Virus record (IMG/VR): IMGVR_UViG_3300037189_015369
Span: 1-64,000 of that record
Source: a virus
Strand: one strand, 5' to 3'
Length of the DNA: 64,000 bases
The position numbers and the translations under genes are program-made. Below the pieces are notes generated by a model that ran no database searches, had not been told where the DNA came from, and saw only the letters and a program-made list of their open reading frames with translations. Shown piece after piece: positions 39,822 to 48,098 of this stretch (position 1 is the stretch's first letter; each line of letters begins with the position of its first letter).

Positions 39822-41549
39822 TTATTGACAGGTGCCAGACACCAGCCGAGCAGACGCGCCAAGATCTTGTACAAGTTCTACGGGTATGGCGTCTCCCAGC
39901 GGTTCTGCTCCGGTAAATTTCGAGATGGCCTCAGAAATGGCGTTTTCGGGGATTATGTTATCTTTGTCGGCAGTTAACTCGAAAATTACGATCATTGCCG
40001 TTTGCGGCGGCAATAATCTACGTAGGTGCCTAATATTGTACAATCCGAGCTGATTTAACCCTAGGGCGCTCACGGAAATTCTGACGACAAACACGTTATT
40101 GCGTAGCACATTTTCTACGAGAAAACGCAATGGGTTAATTGTCTTCGGTAAATGCGCGGCAGACGGCTCTGTTTCTGCGTTTGCGCGCCTGTCAAACAGG
40201 TGGGCTAACGTCCCAATACGGCGTTTTGCGGCGCACGGGTCTTGCGCTTTTCGTGCCGTCGCGGCAGCAATACCGCGGGCGTGTACTTCGTCAAAAAAGC
40301 GTTCGAGGTCGGCGGGGTAGCCGCCAAGTTGAAATTTTACATACGTATACCCGCTTGGGTGAGCTGTATCAATCTCAAGCGGAACGACCTTGTTTTCGAA
40401 CACAATATCGCCATAAAAACAAGCCGACAAGAAACCGCTATCGAGGGCAAGGGCGGCGATATTTTTTCGAACCGGCTGGCACGGCTCCATATTCGGATCG
40501 AGCAGCAAGTCGTCGTCGGTTTCGGTGGTGAGATTCTCCCACGCGCTATTGGTCAAGATATCGTTTGGGGGTGGGCAACAAATAACCGGCTGCGCGTTGT
40601 CGCTCCGGGCATAAACGTTACCGACAAAAAACTCGTGAATATCAACGCCGTATATTAATTGCGTACCAGCGGTGATAACCTGTTCAACTTCAACGCGCGG
40701 TACTGCGTTTTCTGTGAAACGGTAAACAGCTTTATCCGTGACTATGAGTAATCCGCGGGCGTCAGTGTCCACGAACTCCACGGTTTCGACCGGACCTACG
40801 CTTACCGGTATACCACAGATAGCCGCCAACGCGCTGTCAAGAATCGCCGCTGTCGCGCCGCCTTCTACCAACCCAGAGATGATGGCGTTCGTCAAGTCTT
40901 TGTAACCTTGACTTGTTCGCAGCTTTACACCTACGGCATACGCAAACTGATTAAAAACGTTGTCGTAATCAAACTTGCCGCAGAACGCCCATAGAGTAAG
41001 TTCCGTGTCGCCCGGATTGTCTGGCGCGACGCGTTTTGTAAACAGCGTGTTTGCAAACGGGTCTTGCGCAAAAACAATTACTTGACGGTCTAGGTCGATC
41101 AAGAAATCTGTATTTTTAATCAGCGCGCCAGTTGGAAACGTAATGCGATTAAACAGTTGGGTTACGTCCGCGAGATTGTCGGGGAGCGGGAACGAAAAAA
41201 ACCGAGACGCGGGCGCGCGGTCAAAGCTTATCGTGTCATTATTAAAAGTCGTGGTTGTTTTATCGAATCTGACGCTGCTCGTGCGCAGTGTGTTGCACTC
41301 TGATTTTTTGAGCACGACAGGCGATAAAAATTCAGTGTGAAACAGTGGCACATCGTACCGACTCATCGACTCCACAGCTTCGATCAAATTTTGATAACTT
41401 TGATTGACAAGCTGTGCGGTAGCCAGCGTGTACGAGTGCACCTGATCGACGCCGTCGTAGAGCTTAGACCAGAAGCTACCTAGCGCCGCGATAAGGTTGC
41501 GACTGCGGTCGAGGTCTGAGCCGGGATAGACAAACTCTGGTTTTTTCAT
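39822..41549 (-). CDS. baseplate protein, 575 aa
   Basis: The start is ATG 41549, 2 bases after the stop of the baseplate J gene. The N-terminus (KPEFVYPGSDLDRSRNLIAALGSFWSKLYDG shown in part as GSDLDRSRNLIAALGSFW) is helical, followed by beta-rich regions and Cys pairs (VICCPPPND). The position next to the J-type protein in a myovirus suggests a baseplate wedge component like gp7/gp8-type proteins, but size and sequence do not prove it. Confidence 0.65.
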   Translation of the reverse strand: MKKPEFVYPGSDLDRSRNLIAALGSFWSKLYDGVDQVHSYTLATAQLVNQSYQNLIEAVESMSRYDVPLFHTEFLSPVVLKKSECNTLRTSSVRFDKTTTTFNNDTISFDRAPASRFFSFPLPDNLADVTQLFNRITFPTGALIKNTDFLIDLDRQVIVFAQDPFANTLFTKRVAPDNPGDTELTLWAFCGKFDYDNVFNQFAYAVGVKLRTSQGYKDLTNAIISGLVEGGATAAILDSALAAICGIPVSVGPVETVEFVDTDARGLLIVTDKAVYRFTENAVPRVEVEQVITAGTQLIYGVDIHEFFVGNVYARSDNAQPVICCPPPNDILTNSAWENLTTETDDDLLLDPNMEPCQPVRKNIAALALDSGFLSACFYGDIVFENKVVPLEIDTAHPSGYTYVKFQLGGYPADLERFFDEVHARGIAAATARKAQDPCAAKRRIGTLAHLFDRRANAETEPSAAHLPKTINPLRFLVENVLRNNVFVVRISVSALGLNQLGLYNIRHLRRLLPPQTAMIVIFELTADKDNIIPENAISEAISKFTGAEPLGDAIPVELVQDLGASARLVSGTCQ

Positions 41550-41551
41550 TG

Positions 41552-43267
41552 TTAGCTCGCCCAACCGCCTGATACAACGGAAATAGAGATATCTTCCGGT
41601 CGTGTTAAAAACGCGGTTGTGCGCCCGGTGACTAAACGCGCAACATCGTCCGGTATTTGCAGAATTGTATTGTCTCGAATACGGGCGGTAGTGCCGTCAG
41701 GCCGCCGAATCCGACCGAACATGTCAACGCTACCGACGGCTTGACGCCCGCTCAAATACCTATGCACTACGTTTGTGATAACAGACGCGTGCAACTGGCC
41801 AGAGAACCCAATCGCCCCAATGGCTGTGCTGATGCTTTTTTTGATAGCCTCAAGATTTGGCGCGGCTTCGGCAGCTGGCTTGCGGATTTCAAACGAAATC
41901 TTTGTAAAACACGGCACCGGCGCTTTAACCAGTATGTCAGTCGCACGCGGTCTCGTTTCTCGACCCGTCAAGTAGTCCTGCAGTTCGGCGATTAGCGGCA
42001 TACCTACAGTTGTTACACCGTACAGCTTTTTTGTCTGGCCGGCGACGAGTGTCGGATTCGGCTGTATATCGGTATTCACAAAACGAATAACCGCAGTTTG
42101 GTATCGCGTGTATGCACTTTCGGGTATGTACATGATGTCAGGCACAAAATCTAACTCTGAAAAATCGACGTGGCGCGTGTCGAGCAGCACAGAGTAATTC
42201 ACGGGTTGCGCCACAGTCGGATCGACGACACTGACAACTTCATAAAAACCCGGCGCGGCTTCGCGGTTGATCGACACCTGCCACACAGTGCCGGTCGTCG
42301 TTCCGCCCACCAGCGCGCGTTCAGCGCAGTCGCCCGAAGAGTTTGTTGGCGGCAAATATGGTTCGACGTACGTGGCCGTCAACATGTGTTCTTTTTCTTG
42401 CGCATACATATTGGTCTGCGCGTAAATATCTATTTTGCCGCCGCCTGATACAGGAAACAGCGTGTGTTGGTCGCGCTGCTGCTCAGCATCACCGCAGCCT
42501 AGAATCGATAGGTTTTTGATATTAGAAAATGCTGACTGCGTAGTCAGCGCGGCTTCGTAGCTTTGCCGGCTGCCAATTGTTTTGGCCGCCAGCCCGCTCG
42601 CCAACCGTTGTAGGTATTGAGAGTTTGTGGCCGCATCAGAACCTTCGATGAAGTCAGTGGCGGCGTACGCGGCGGCGACATTATTGATCACGCTATTTGG
42701 CGTTAGGTTTACGCCGCGCTTAATGTTCCCAGCTGAGCCAACTGACAGCGCGATCACTGTGATTGTTGCGGCGAACGTTCCGTCGCCGACTGGAATCATT
42801 TTTCTTTGGTTTGTTTCTGTAGCCTTGTCTGCTGAAGCTGCAGAAAAAACAACAAACGAGTTTGTCGGCACAAAAACGACGCCGGCGTCTTCGGCAGCAA
42901 ACCGTACGGCGCTGGAAATCTCTGTTCGTGTGTCGGAGTTGAAAATGATTGTTAGCGCGCCTGTTGCTGGCGTACCGTTGTCGCGCGTCAGGTTGAAATT
43001 GGACAGAACCTGATCAACCAAGTCGGCGTCAGCGAGTTCCGGGTTTTCGGTTATTTTGAGCAGGCTTTTGCTCTGCTGCACGCGGTCGATATTTTCTTGA
43101 ATGGCGGCATTCAACAAGCCGTCAAAATAAAGCACTAGATCGTGAAATACGCCGCGCGTTAATTCCACTTCTGGGTGACGTTCCGCCATAAGCTGCGACA
43201 ACGTCGCAACCATTGCTTGCACCTTTTCTGGGTTTAACTGCGTCAGGCTTGAAATTTCAATTGGCAT
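41552..43267 (-). CDS. baseplate J-like wedge protein
   Basis: A 571-aa protein with the baseplate J architecture: helical N-terminus (ELTRGVFHDLVLYFDGLLNA), a strand domain with TGALTIIFNSDTRTEISSAV, then IEGSDAATNSQYLQRLASG and AKTIGSRQSYEAALTTQ, which is the J-family signature region, and a C-terminal domain with the usual VKAPVPCFTKISFEIRKP strand pair. AGGTGA precedes the ATG. It forms the wedge ring that holds the baseplate, as T4 gp6 does. Confidence 0.88.
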   Translation of the reverse strand: MPIEISSLTQLNPEKVQAMVATLSQLMAERHPEVELTRGVFHDLVLYFDGLLNAAIQENIDRVQQSKSLLKITENPELADADLVDQVLSNFNLTRDNGTPATGALTIIFNSDTRTEISSAVRFAAEDAGVVFVPTNSFVVFSAASADKATETNQRKMIPVGDGTFAATITVIALSVGSAGNIKRGVNLTPNSVINNVAAAYAATDFIEGSDAATNSQYLQRLASGLAAKTIGSRQSYEAALTTQSAFSNIKNLSILGCGDAEQQRDQHTLFPVSGGGKIDIYAQTNMYAQEKEHMLTATYVEPYLPPTNSSGDCAERALVGGTTTGTVWQVSINREAAPGFYEVVSVVDPTVAQPVNYSVLLDTRHVDFSELDFVPDIMYIPESAYTRYQTAVIRFVNTDIQPNPTLVAGQTKKLYGVTTVGMPLIAELQDYLTGRETRPRATDILVKAPVPCFTKISFEIRKPAAEAAPNLEAIKKSISTAIGAIGFSGQLHASVITNVVHRYLSGRQAVGSVDMFGRIRRPDGTTARIRDNTILQIPDDVARLVTGRTTAFLTRPEDISISVVSGGWAS

Positions 43268-43274
43268 GTGTCAC

Positions 43275-43742
43275 CTATGGCAGCGTGGCTACCGGTAAAA
43301 TAACGGCGCGCTCGTCGCCGGCTAAACTTGTAATCATAACACGCATGTTCAGATATCCCGGCAATATGGCAACAGACAGTAATTCTGCGTCATCAAAACG
43401 CTCGTCGTCTGGCATGCCGTCGTATTCTTCAGCTTGCAGTGTGACTCGTACGCGTAGATTTGCGGCATTAAAACTTTGGGTAACGTCTAGTTGCGTGCGC
43501 AGCATTCCCTGCCGCAACAGCGTCATAAAGTCGCTGCCGCGGGCGGGCAGGCCGGGCATGGAACCTTTTTCAGTTAAAAATTCAAGCGCCCACCGCTGGG
43601 CCAGTTTTTGTATACCGGCGCAAATTTTGCCGCTGTTATCTTCGTCATATAGCACAAGTCCCAGCTTGCTCTCCCGTAACGTGTTAACGTTTTGCAAGGC
43701 GAGAAAGTCGTATTTACGCTCAGCGAAATCTTGAAGACCCAT
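43275..43742 (-). CDS. baseplate wedge protein, gp25-like candidate
   Basis: A 155-aa protein directly upstream of the J-type gene, the usual place of gp25/W-type proteins. KICAGIQKLAQRWALEFLTE is an N-terminal helix, then EKGSMPGLPARGSDFMTLL resembles the gp25 pattern of a Gly/Pro turn before a hydrophobic helix, and LRVRVTLQAEEYDG is a strand. AGGTGA precedes the ATG. The call rests on order and a weak motif. Confidence 0.6.
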   Translation of the reverse strand: MGLQDFAERKYDFLALQNVNTLRESKLGLVLYDEDNSGKICAGIQKLAQRWALEFLTEKGSMPGLPARGSDFMTLLRQGMLRTQLDVTQSFNAANLRVRVTLQAEEYDGMPDDERFDDAELLSVAILPGYLNMRVMITSLAGDERAVILPVATLP

Positions 43743-43749
43743 AAATCAC

Positions 43750-44271
43750 CTATGCCAGTCCGGCAGCTCCGCCGGGATTGATGTCGCCCGTAAAACCGTC
43801 AGATCCGCCGGCGGCCCCGGCGTCGATATGTGACTGAACATTGTCTTTGAAAAACGAGAAGACGCTCTTTTTTGCCATACCGTGACCGTGCAGCCGGCCG
43901 TGCATAAACGACATACAGCGAGCATAGCTAGCGTGCCGTGTCCGCCACGCCCGTTCCTCGACGGCCATAAAGTCTGCCTGCCACTTCATGGCAATCAAAT
44001 CACCCGTTGTCCCGCCTTGCTTTTCTGGTCCTGCAAGAACGCTTTCCGAGTAGATTTGATTGATGTTGTTTCTGTCCCAGCTGGGAAAGCTCATACCGGG
44101 GACGTCCATCAACTCTTTTGTTTTAATTTCATCGGGGGTGTGCCACGGCCGCCAATCAGTCATATAGGTGTCGAACACCTCGGCCATTTTTTTAGCCCGC
44201 TCTTCGAGTTGGTTGATACGGGCTTCAAATTTCCCGTCGACCTGTCCTTTACTTGCGCCAATGCCAGCCAT
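43750..44271 (-). CDS. virion protein, 173 aa
   Basis: The N-terminus is a coiled coil (DGKFEARINQLEERAKKMAEVF). The middle has TDWRPWHTPDEIKTKELMD and Trp/Met-rich segments. The C-terminus is Gly-rich (AGAAGGSDGFTGDINPGGAA), like a flexible tail. No family is recognised. Its place between sigma-like and baseplate genes suggests a baseplate part. Confidence 0.65.
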   Translation of the reverse strand: MAGIGASKGQVDGKFEARINQLEERAKKMAEVFDTYMTDWRPWHTPDEIKTKELMDVPGMSFPSWDRNNINQIYSESVLAGPEKQGGTTGDLIAMKWQADFMAVEERAWRTRHASYARCMSFMHGRLHGHGMAKKSVFSFFKDNVQSHIDAGAAGGSDGFTGDINPGGAAGLA

Positions 44272-44286
44272 AGTTACGTCTTCTCC

Positions 44287-45108
44287 TTAAAATCCACCTT
44301 GGGTGTACTGTTTATCGAGCAGGGACTGAATCTTGGCGGCACGTTGGCTGACGGCACCCGGCGTGATATTTAATCGGCGCGCAATGTCTTGCGTGCTGGC
44401 TTTACGCCGGCCATTACGTCCTAACGTCATATCGGCAATCAACTTGTCGACCGGCCCAAGATCGTCATAGACAAAGTTGAACCATGCATCCGCAGAGCGT
44501 GTGCTGTTTGGAATGTTACTAGCTACATCGCCGCCGTACGCTTCATCGTCGCCAACTTCGCGCGTCGTCATGCCCTCGGATACCGGCTGGTTGAATGCGC
44601 GAATTTTTTGTATCCGTTTTTTTGACAACCCGGTTTGGTCCGCGAGTTCGTCGTCTGTCGGGTCGCGCCCAAGTTGATCGCGCAGTTCGCCTTCACTTTC
44701 GTTGAGTCGCGAATAATCCAAACCGACTTGCTCTGGGATAGTTATGATATTTTGTGCCTGCGCTGACAGTCGCCGTAAGCTCTGCAGTTGAGACAGAAGA
44801 TGCGTGCGCACATTCCCGCGCTTGGGGTCGTACGTGTCGAGCGCTTTTAAGGCCATCATTTTCGCGCGAGACCGAATGGTTGGGCTCGCGTTCTGTCCGG
44901 CATAGCTCATGACGGCTGTGTCTATAACGGGCTGCAGCGTCCCCAACAACGCCGTATTCGTTTCGGGCGTTTTGGTCGTCTGCCACGTTTGGTACGCCGT
45001 ATCAAAAGCTGAGCTGACACCTGTCGGTTTTTTGTCAGAAAAAGGGGCAGGAATATCGCCCAAAATGGACGGCATGCCAGTAGGTTTTTTTACAGTATCG
45101 TTTTGCAT
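44287..45108 (-). CDS. sigma-70-family-like factor
   Basis: The start ATG 45108 overlaps the upstream stop (TAATG). In the 273-aa protein, residues 84-112 (MALKALDTYDPKRGNVRTHL and after) resemble region 2, 121-170 holds TIPEQVGLDYSRLNESE and ELRDQLGRDPTDDELADQTG as in region 3, and 238-262 (TQDIARRLNITPGAVSQRA) is a region-4-type helix-turn-helix. A factor of this kind, encoded within the tail genes, could direct late transcription. The promoter it would read is not known. Confidence 0.8.
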   Translation of the reverse strand: MQNDTVKKPTGMPSILGDIPAPFSDKKPTGVSSAFDTAYQTWQTTKTPETNTALLGTLQPVIDTAVMSYAGQNASPTIRSRAKMMALKALDTYDPKRGNVRTHLLSQLQSLRRLSAQAQNIITIPEQVGLDYSRLNESEGELRDQLGRDPTDDELADQTGLSKKRIQKIRAFNQPVSEGMTTREVGDDEAYGGDVASNIPNSTRSADAWFNFVYDDLGPVDKLIADMTLGRNGRRKASTQDIARRLNITPGAVSQRAAKIQSLLDKQYTQGGF

Positions 45109-46748
45109 TATTCTGGTTTCCGTAATGGACCACCCGGCCATTTCGTGCCCTCTACGTACAGCGGCGCGTACTCTTTCGACACAAGCGTCGTGTCTTTGTC
45201 TTCTTCCTCAGTGCGCAGATACGACAGCGCAAACGACGTGCCGGCAAGCGCACGTTCAGCGTTAATTGCATACGACACTTGCGTTACTGCGCCAATCATC
45301 GACCCGTCTGACTGAATTTCTGACGTCGGCATTTCAATTTTAACAATACTGCCCGGTGCGATGTCGAAACGTAATTTGCCGGATAGTTCGCCGTACCGCT
45401 GGCTTAAAAACTCGGTCTTGTAGAAATGTTCAGCAAAACGCGAGCACACCTTGTCCGACATGGCGTCTGCGATATCTGGAGCAGGTAACCAGTCAGGTGG
45501 TGGATTTTCTTCGCCTGTTTGCGGCGCTAAACAGCAGCCGCCGCGTTTGCCGTTCACGCTGGTTGTGGCCGCACTAAAAATAGGCCACGGCGACATGTTT
45601 GTCAGCCATGTCGGTAAATCTTTAAACAGCTTCAACCCGTCACGCTCTGTGTCGCCTTTTGGCGGATACTGGCCGGCTGGCTGCGTGTAGCTATCGGTAG
45701 TTCGAACTTGCCCGCCAACTTCAAGCATTGGGTCGAGTTGGCTTGGCCAGAACACTACAACACTGTCAATAAGCTGACTTAGCGACGCGTTAAAATTTGC
45801 GTAACTGTATTCGTCGCCTTTGATCACGTACTTTTGATTTCCGTCGTGTTGAAGCCCGCCAAAAAACGGAATCACACACGCATGTTCAATACTTGGGGAT
45901 ACCGCAAAGAAAAATTGTGGTGCATACTCCCCAACAAGTTTTCCCCAAAACGATGTGTAAGCAAACGACTCCAGCGCGTCTTTTGTTAGCGCTGTACGCA
46001 CCGATTGCTCAATGTTGTGCCCGGGTAAATCGGTCACGTCAATGGCTAGTGGTGTTGTTTGTACGGAAGCTGCTTGCGCGCCCATGGGGTCGCCTTTGGG
46101 CATTCTTTCAAGCGCTTTTAACGCAGCATTATTTGGTTTTGCTTGCGGTAGATCCCACTCAGCGATCTTTTTAAAGATAGGTTTGATGACCTTGGCCCAC
46201 AGGTCGCTGCCGATGTTTGCTTTGGTAACAAGTTCTTCGTCAGAGTCGATCACTGGCACACTAGAGTGCGTAGTGCCCTCTGTCGTCTGCAGCGCCACGA
46301 AAGCCGCGTTGGTCGCCATCAGGAACGGCGCGTTTTGAAACCACTTGCCGTTGAGCGCCGACGAGTTATTTAAGTTGTCGAGCCAGTGAATCAGCTGCAC
46401 GACGTAGTTTGCGCTGTTGTGCGACCGTTGATATCCGACACCAGCCACCATACCTTCAAATATCAAAAACCGGCCCGACTCCATTTTTGATGTTTTACCG
46501 GCTTCCGGTGTAATTGTGAGCCAGACTTTGGCTTCGTCGCGCGGCTTGATCTGTTTTCGCAGCGTATGAATCGTCGCTTCTTTTTGACGTCCTGTGCGCG
46601 CGTCGTGACCTACCGCCATAGTGAGTGACGCGGTCGGAATACTATTCAAACCGAAAGTAGCTGAAATCGCCACGATATCGTCGAACTTACGTCCGGCAAT
46701 TTCGGCGTCTATTTTGAACTTTGAGTATACGTACGGAATTTCAGCCAT
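45108..46748 (-). CDS. baseplate/tail hub-type protein, 546 aa
   Basis: It opens with a beta domain (AEIPYVYSKFKIDAEIAGRK; IVAISATFGLNSIPTASLTM), a start often seen in hub proteins of gp27/gpD type that carry a strand-rich tube-like domain. Two further beta regions and an end with YGELSGKLRFDIAPGSIVKI follow. The ATG overlaps the upstream gene end by 8 bases. I infer a tail-tip or hub role from this and from the neighbours. Confidence 0.6.
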   Translation of the reverse strand: MAEIPYVYSKFKIDAEIAGRKFDDIVAISATFGLNSIPTASLTMAVGHDARTGRQKEATIHTLRKQIKPRDEAKVWLTITPEAGKTSKMESGRFLIFEGMVAGVGYQRSHNSANYVVQLIHWLDNLNNSSALNGKWFQNAPFLMATNAAFVALQTTEGTTHSSVPVIDSDEELVTKANIGSDLWAKVIKPIFKKIAEWDLPQAKPNNAALKALERMPKGDPMGAQAASVQTTPLAIDVTDLPGHNIEQSVRTALTKDALESFAYTSFWGKLVGEYAPQFFFAVSPSIEHACVIPFFGGLQHDGNQKYVIKGDEYSYANFNASLSQLIDSVVVFWPSQLDPMLEVGGQVRTTDSYTQPAGQYPPKGDTERDGLKLFKDLPTWLTNMSPWPIFSAATTSVNGKRGGCCLAPQTGEENPPPDWLPAPDIADAMSDKVCSRFAEHFYKTEFLSQRYGELSGKLRFDIAPGSIVKIEMPTSEIQSDGSMIGAVTQVSYAINAERALAGTSFALSYLRTEEEDKDTTLVSKEYAPLYVEGTKWPGGPLRKPE

Positions 46749-47634
46749 ATGTATGCGTTCTAACGCTTTCTATTCTGTAAATAAAAGCTGTGACTAAACC
46801 GGCCAGTCGGTAGGCCGGCAATGGGTGATCAAACCACATGTTTTTAAACGTAGCGTACGGTTCTTCGTCTGTCACCCCAAATAGCTCAAGAAACAGCGGT
46901 TCGCCGAGCAATTCTAGTGCTGGCAAAAGTGTTGTAATTGCCGGAGCTGGATTTGAGTCTAAAACTACGTACCACCGACCCGTAAGTGTTAGCGGGTCGG
47001 TAGACAAGCGTTCCATACGTAATCGCACCTGTGTTTCAGGTAAGGTGATCGGGGGTAATTCGACGGCAAACTCCGCGGTAGTATCTGATTCAGGTGTGGA
47101 AACCGTTTGCGCTGTTAAAAATAATTCTGTGTCTGGTTCTAGTTCTTCTGTCACCACGCCGTTGCCCTCTTCAAGCGTCAAGTTGGCCAGCTGCTCGGCG
47201 GCTAGCGCATCTGGATTGGCGGGGTACAGACCAACTGTGTACAAACGTGTGGCGCGACCGATATTGTTATTGGCCACAAAATCGCCGCCTACAGCCACAG
47301 ACCTTTTTGCGCCGTCAACTTGCGTTATGCGTATCGCTGGCTGATATTTAAAAACAGTTTCTGATATCTCCGGCCAGTATGTTATGCGTGAATCAAGTTT
47401 GTATAGGTAGTCGGCCAGCGGCGTCTGATGTATGTAACTCAGAAGTTCGCGGCTGCGCAAATTTAAAAAGCGCTGGTCGGGATTGCTGCCAAATAGAATT
47501 TTACGGACGGTTTTTAGTGCAGTTGGAAGCACAAGGGGTCTGTATGAGTTGGAAATGTACTCATAGCCTGCTTGCTGTTTCTGCGCGCTTTGCGCCCAGA
47601 TATTCAATAGTAGTGTGCGGCCGTGATTGATCAT
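46741..47634 (-). CDS. tail-associated protein, 297 aa
   Basis: The N-terminus is helical (HGRTLLLNIWAQSAQKQQAG), followed by beta-rich parts (TYWPEISETVFKYQPAIRIT) and a long acidic linker (EEGNGVVTEELEPDTELFLT). The C-terminal 40 residues include FKNMWFDHPLPAYRLAGLVT. No family recognised. It is made with the hub-type gene. Confidence 0.6.
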   Translation of the reverse strand: MINHGRTLLLNIWAQSAQKQQAGYEYISNSYRPLVLPTALKTVRKILFGSNPDQRFLNLRSRELLSYIHQTPLADYLYKLDSRITYWPEISETVFKYQPAIRITQVDGAKRSVAVGGDFVANNNIGRATRLYTVGLYPANPDALAAEQLANLTLEEGNGVVTEELEPDTELFLTAQTVSTPESDTTAEFAVELPPITLPETQVRLRMERLSTDPLTLTGRWYVVLDSNPAPAITTLLPALELLGEPLFLELFGVTDEEPYATFKNMWFDHPLPAYRLAGLVTAFIYRIESVRTHTYG

Positions 47635-47636
47635 GA

Positions 47637-48095
47637 TTATTTCTTTGGCAGGATGTTAAAGCGCAACGACCACTGCCCAACGAGTGTTTGCGGATCTTGA
47701 AGTTCGAGGCGCATACCTGTGAGAAACGCCCAAAAATTTGCATCTGGACAATCGCCAATCTGTACTGACAAGTCGCCTTTTTCTTTAATGCGGTTGTCCT
47801 GATAGAACTTAAAAACATTGCACAGTTTTGCGTCTTCAGCGCTGGTGCATGTTTTTGTAAAACCAAAACCAGACACTGTCAGCTCACCGATGCGATCGCC
47901 AAAAGCGTACACGTAAATAAAATCATTTACTGTGTGTAGAAACTGATAATTACCGTTTAACTCCATGGCAAATCCGGCCATTGGCGCAGTTAGTTTTCCT
48001 TTTGCGCCGTTGAATTTGATAGAGAATACAGATTCTTCGCTGCATCCTTTAATTTTTGCAACCGCACCCACGCACGGACTAAACACTGTTGGCAT
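47637..48095 (-). CDS. tail protein, 152 aa
   Basis: A beta-rich protein with GFAMELNGNYQFLHTVNDFI and GELTVSGFGFTKTC, then CNVFKFYQDNRIKEKGDLSV. The strand pattern and the size resemble tube-like or tube-cap proteins (as T4 gp54/gp48 relatives of gp19), and a tube-cap role next to the tape measure would fit. AGGTGA precedes the ATG. This is inference. Confidence 0.6.
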   Translation of the reverse strand: MPTVFSPCVGAVAKIKGCSEESVFSIKFNGAKGKLTAPMAGFAMELNGNYQFLHTVNDFIYVYAFGDRIGELTVSGFGFTKTCTSAEDAKLCNVFKFYQDNRIKEKGDLSVQIGDCPDANFWAFLTGMRLELQDPQTLVGQWSLRFNILPKK

Positions 48096-48098
48096 ATA

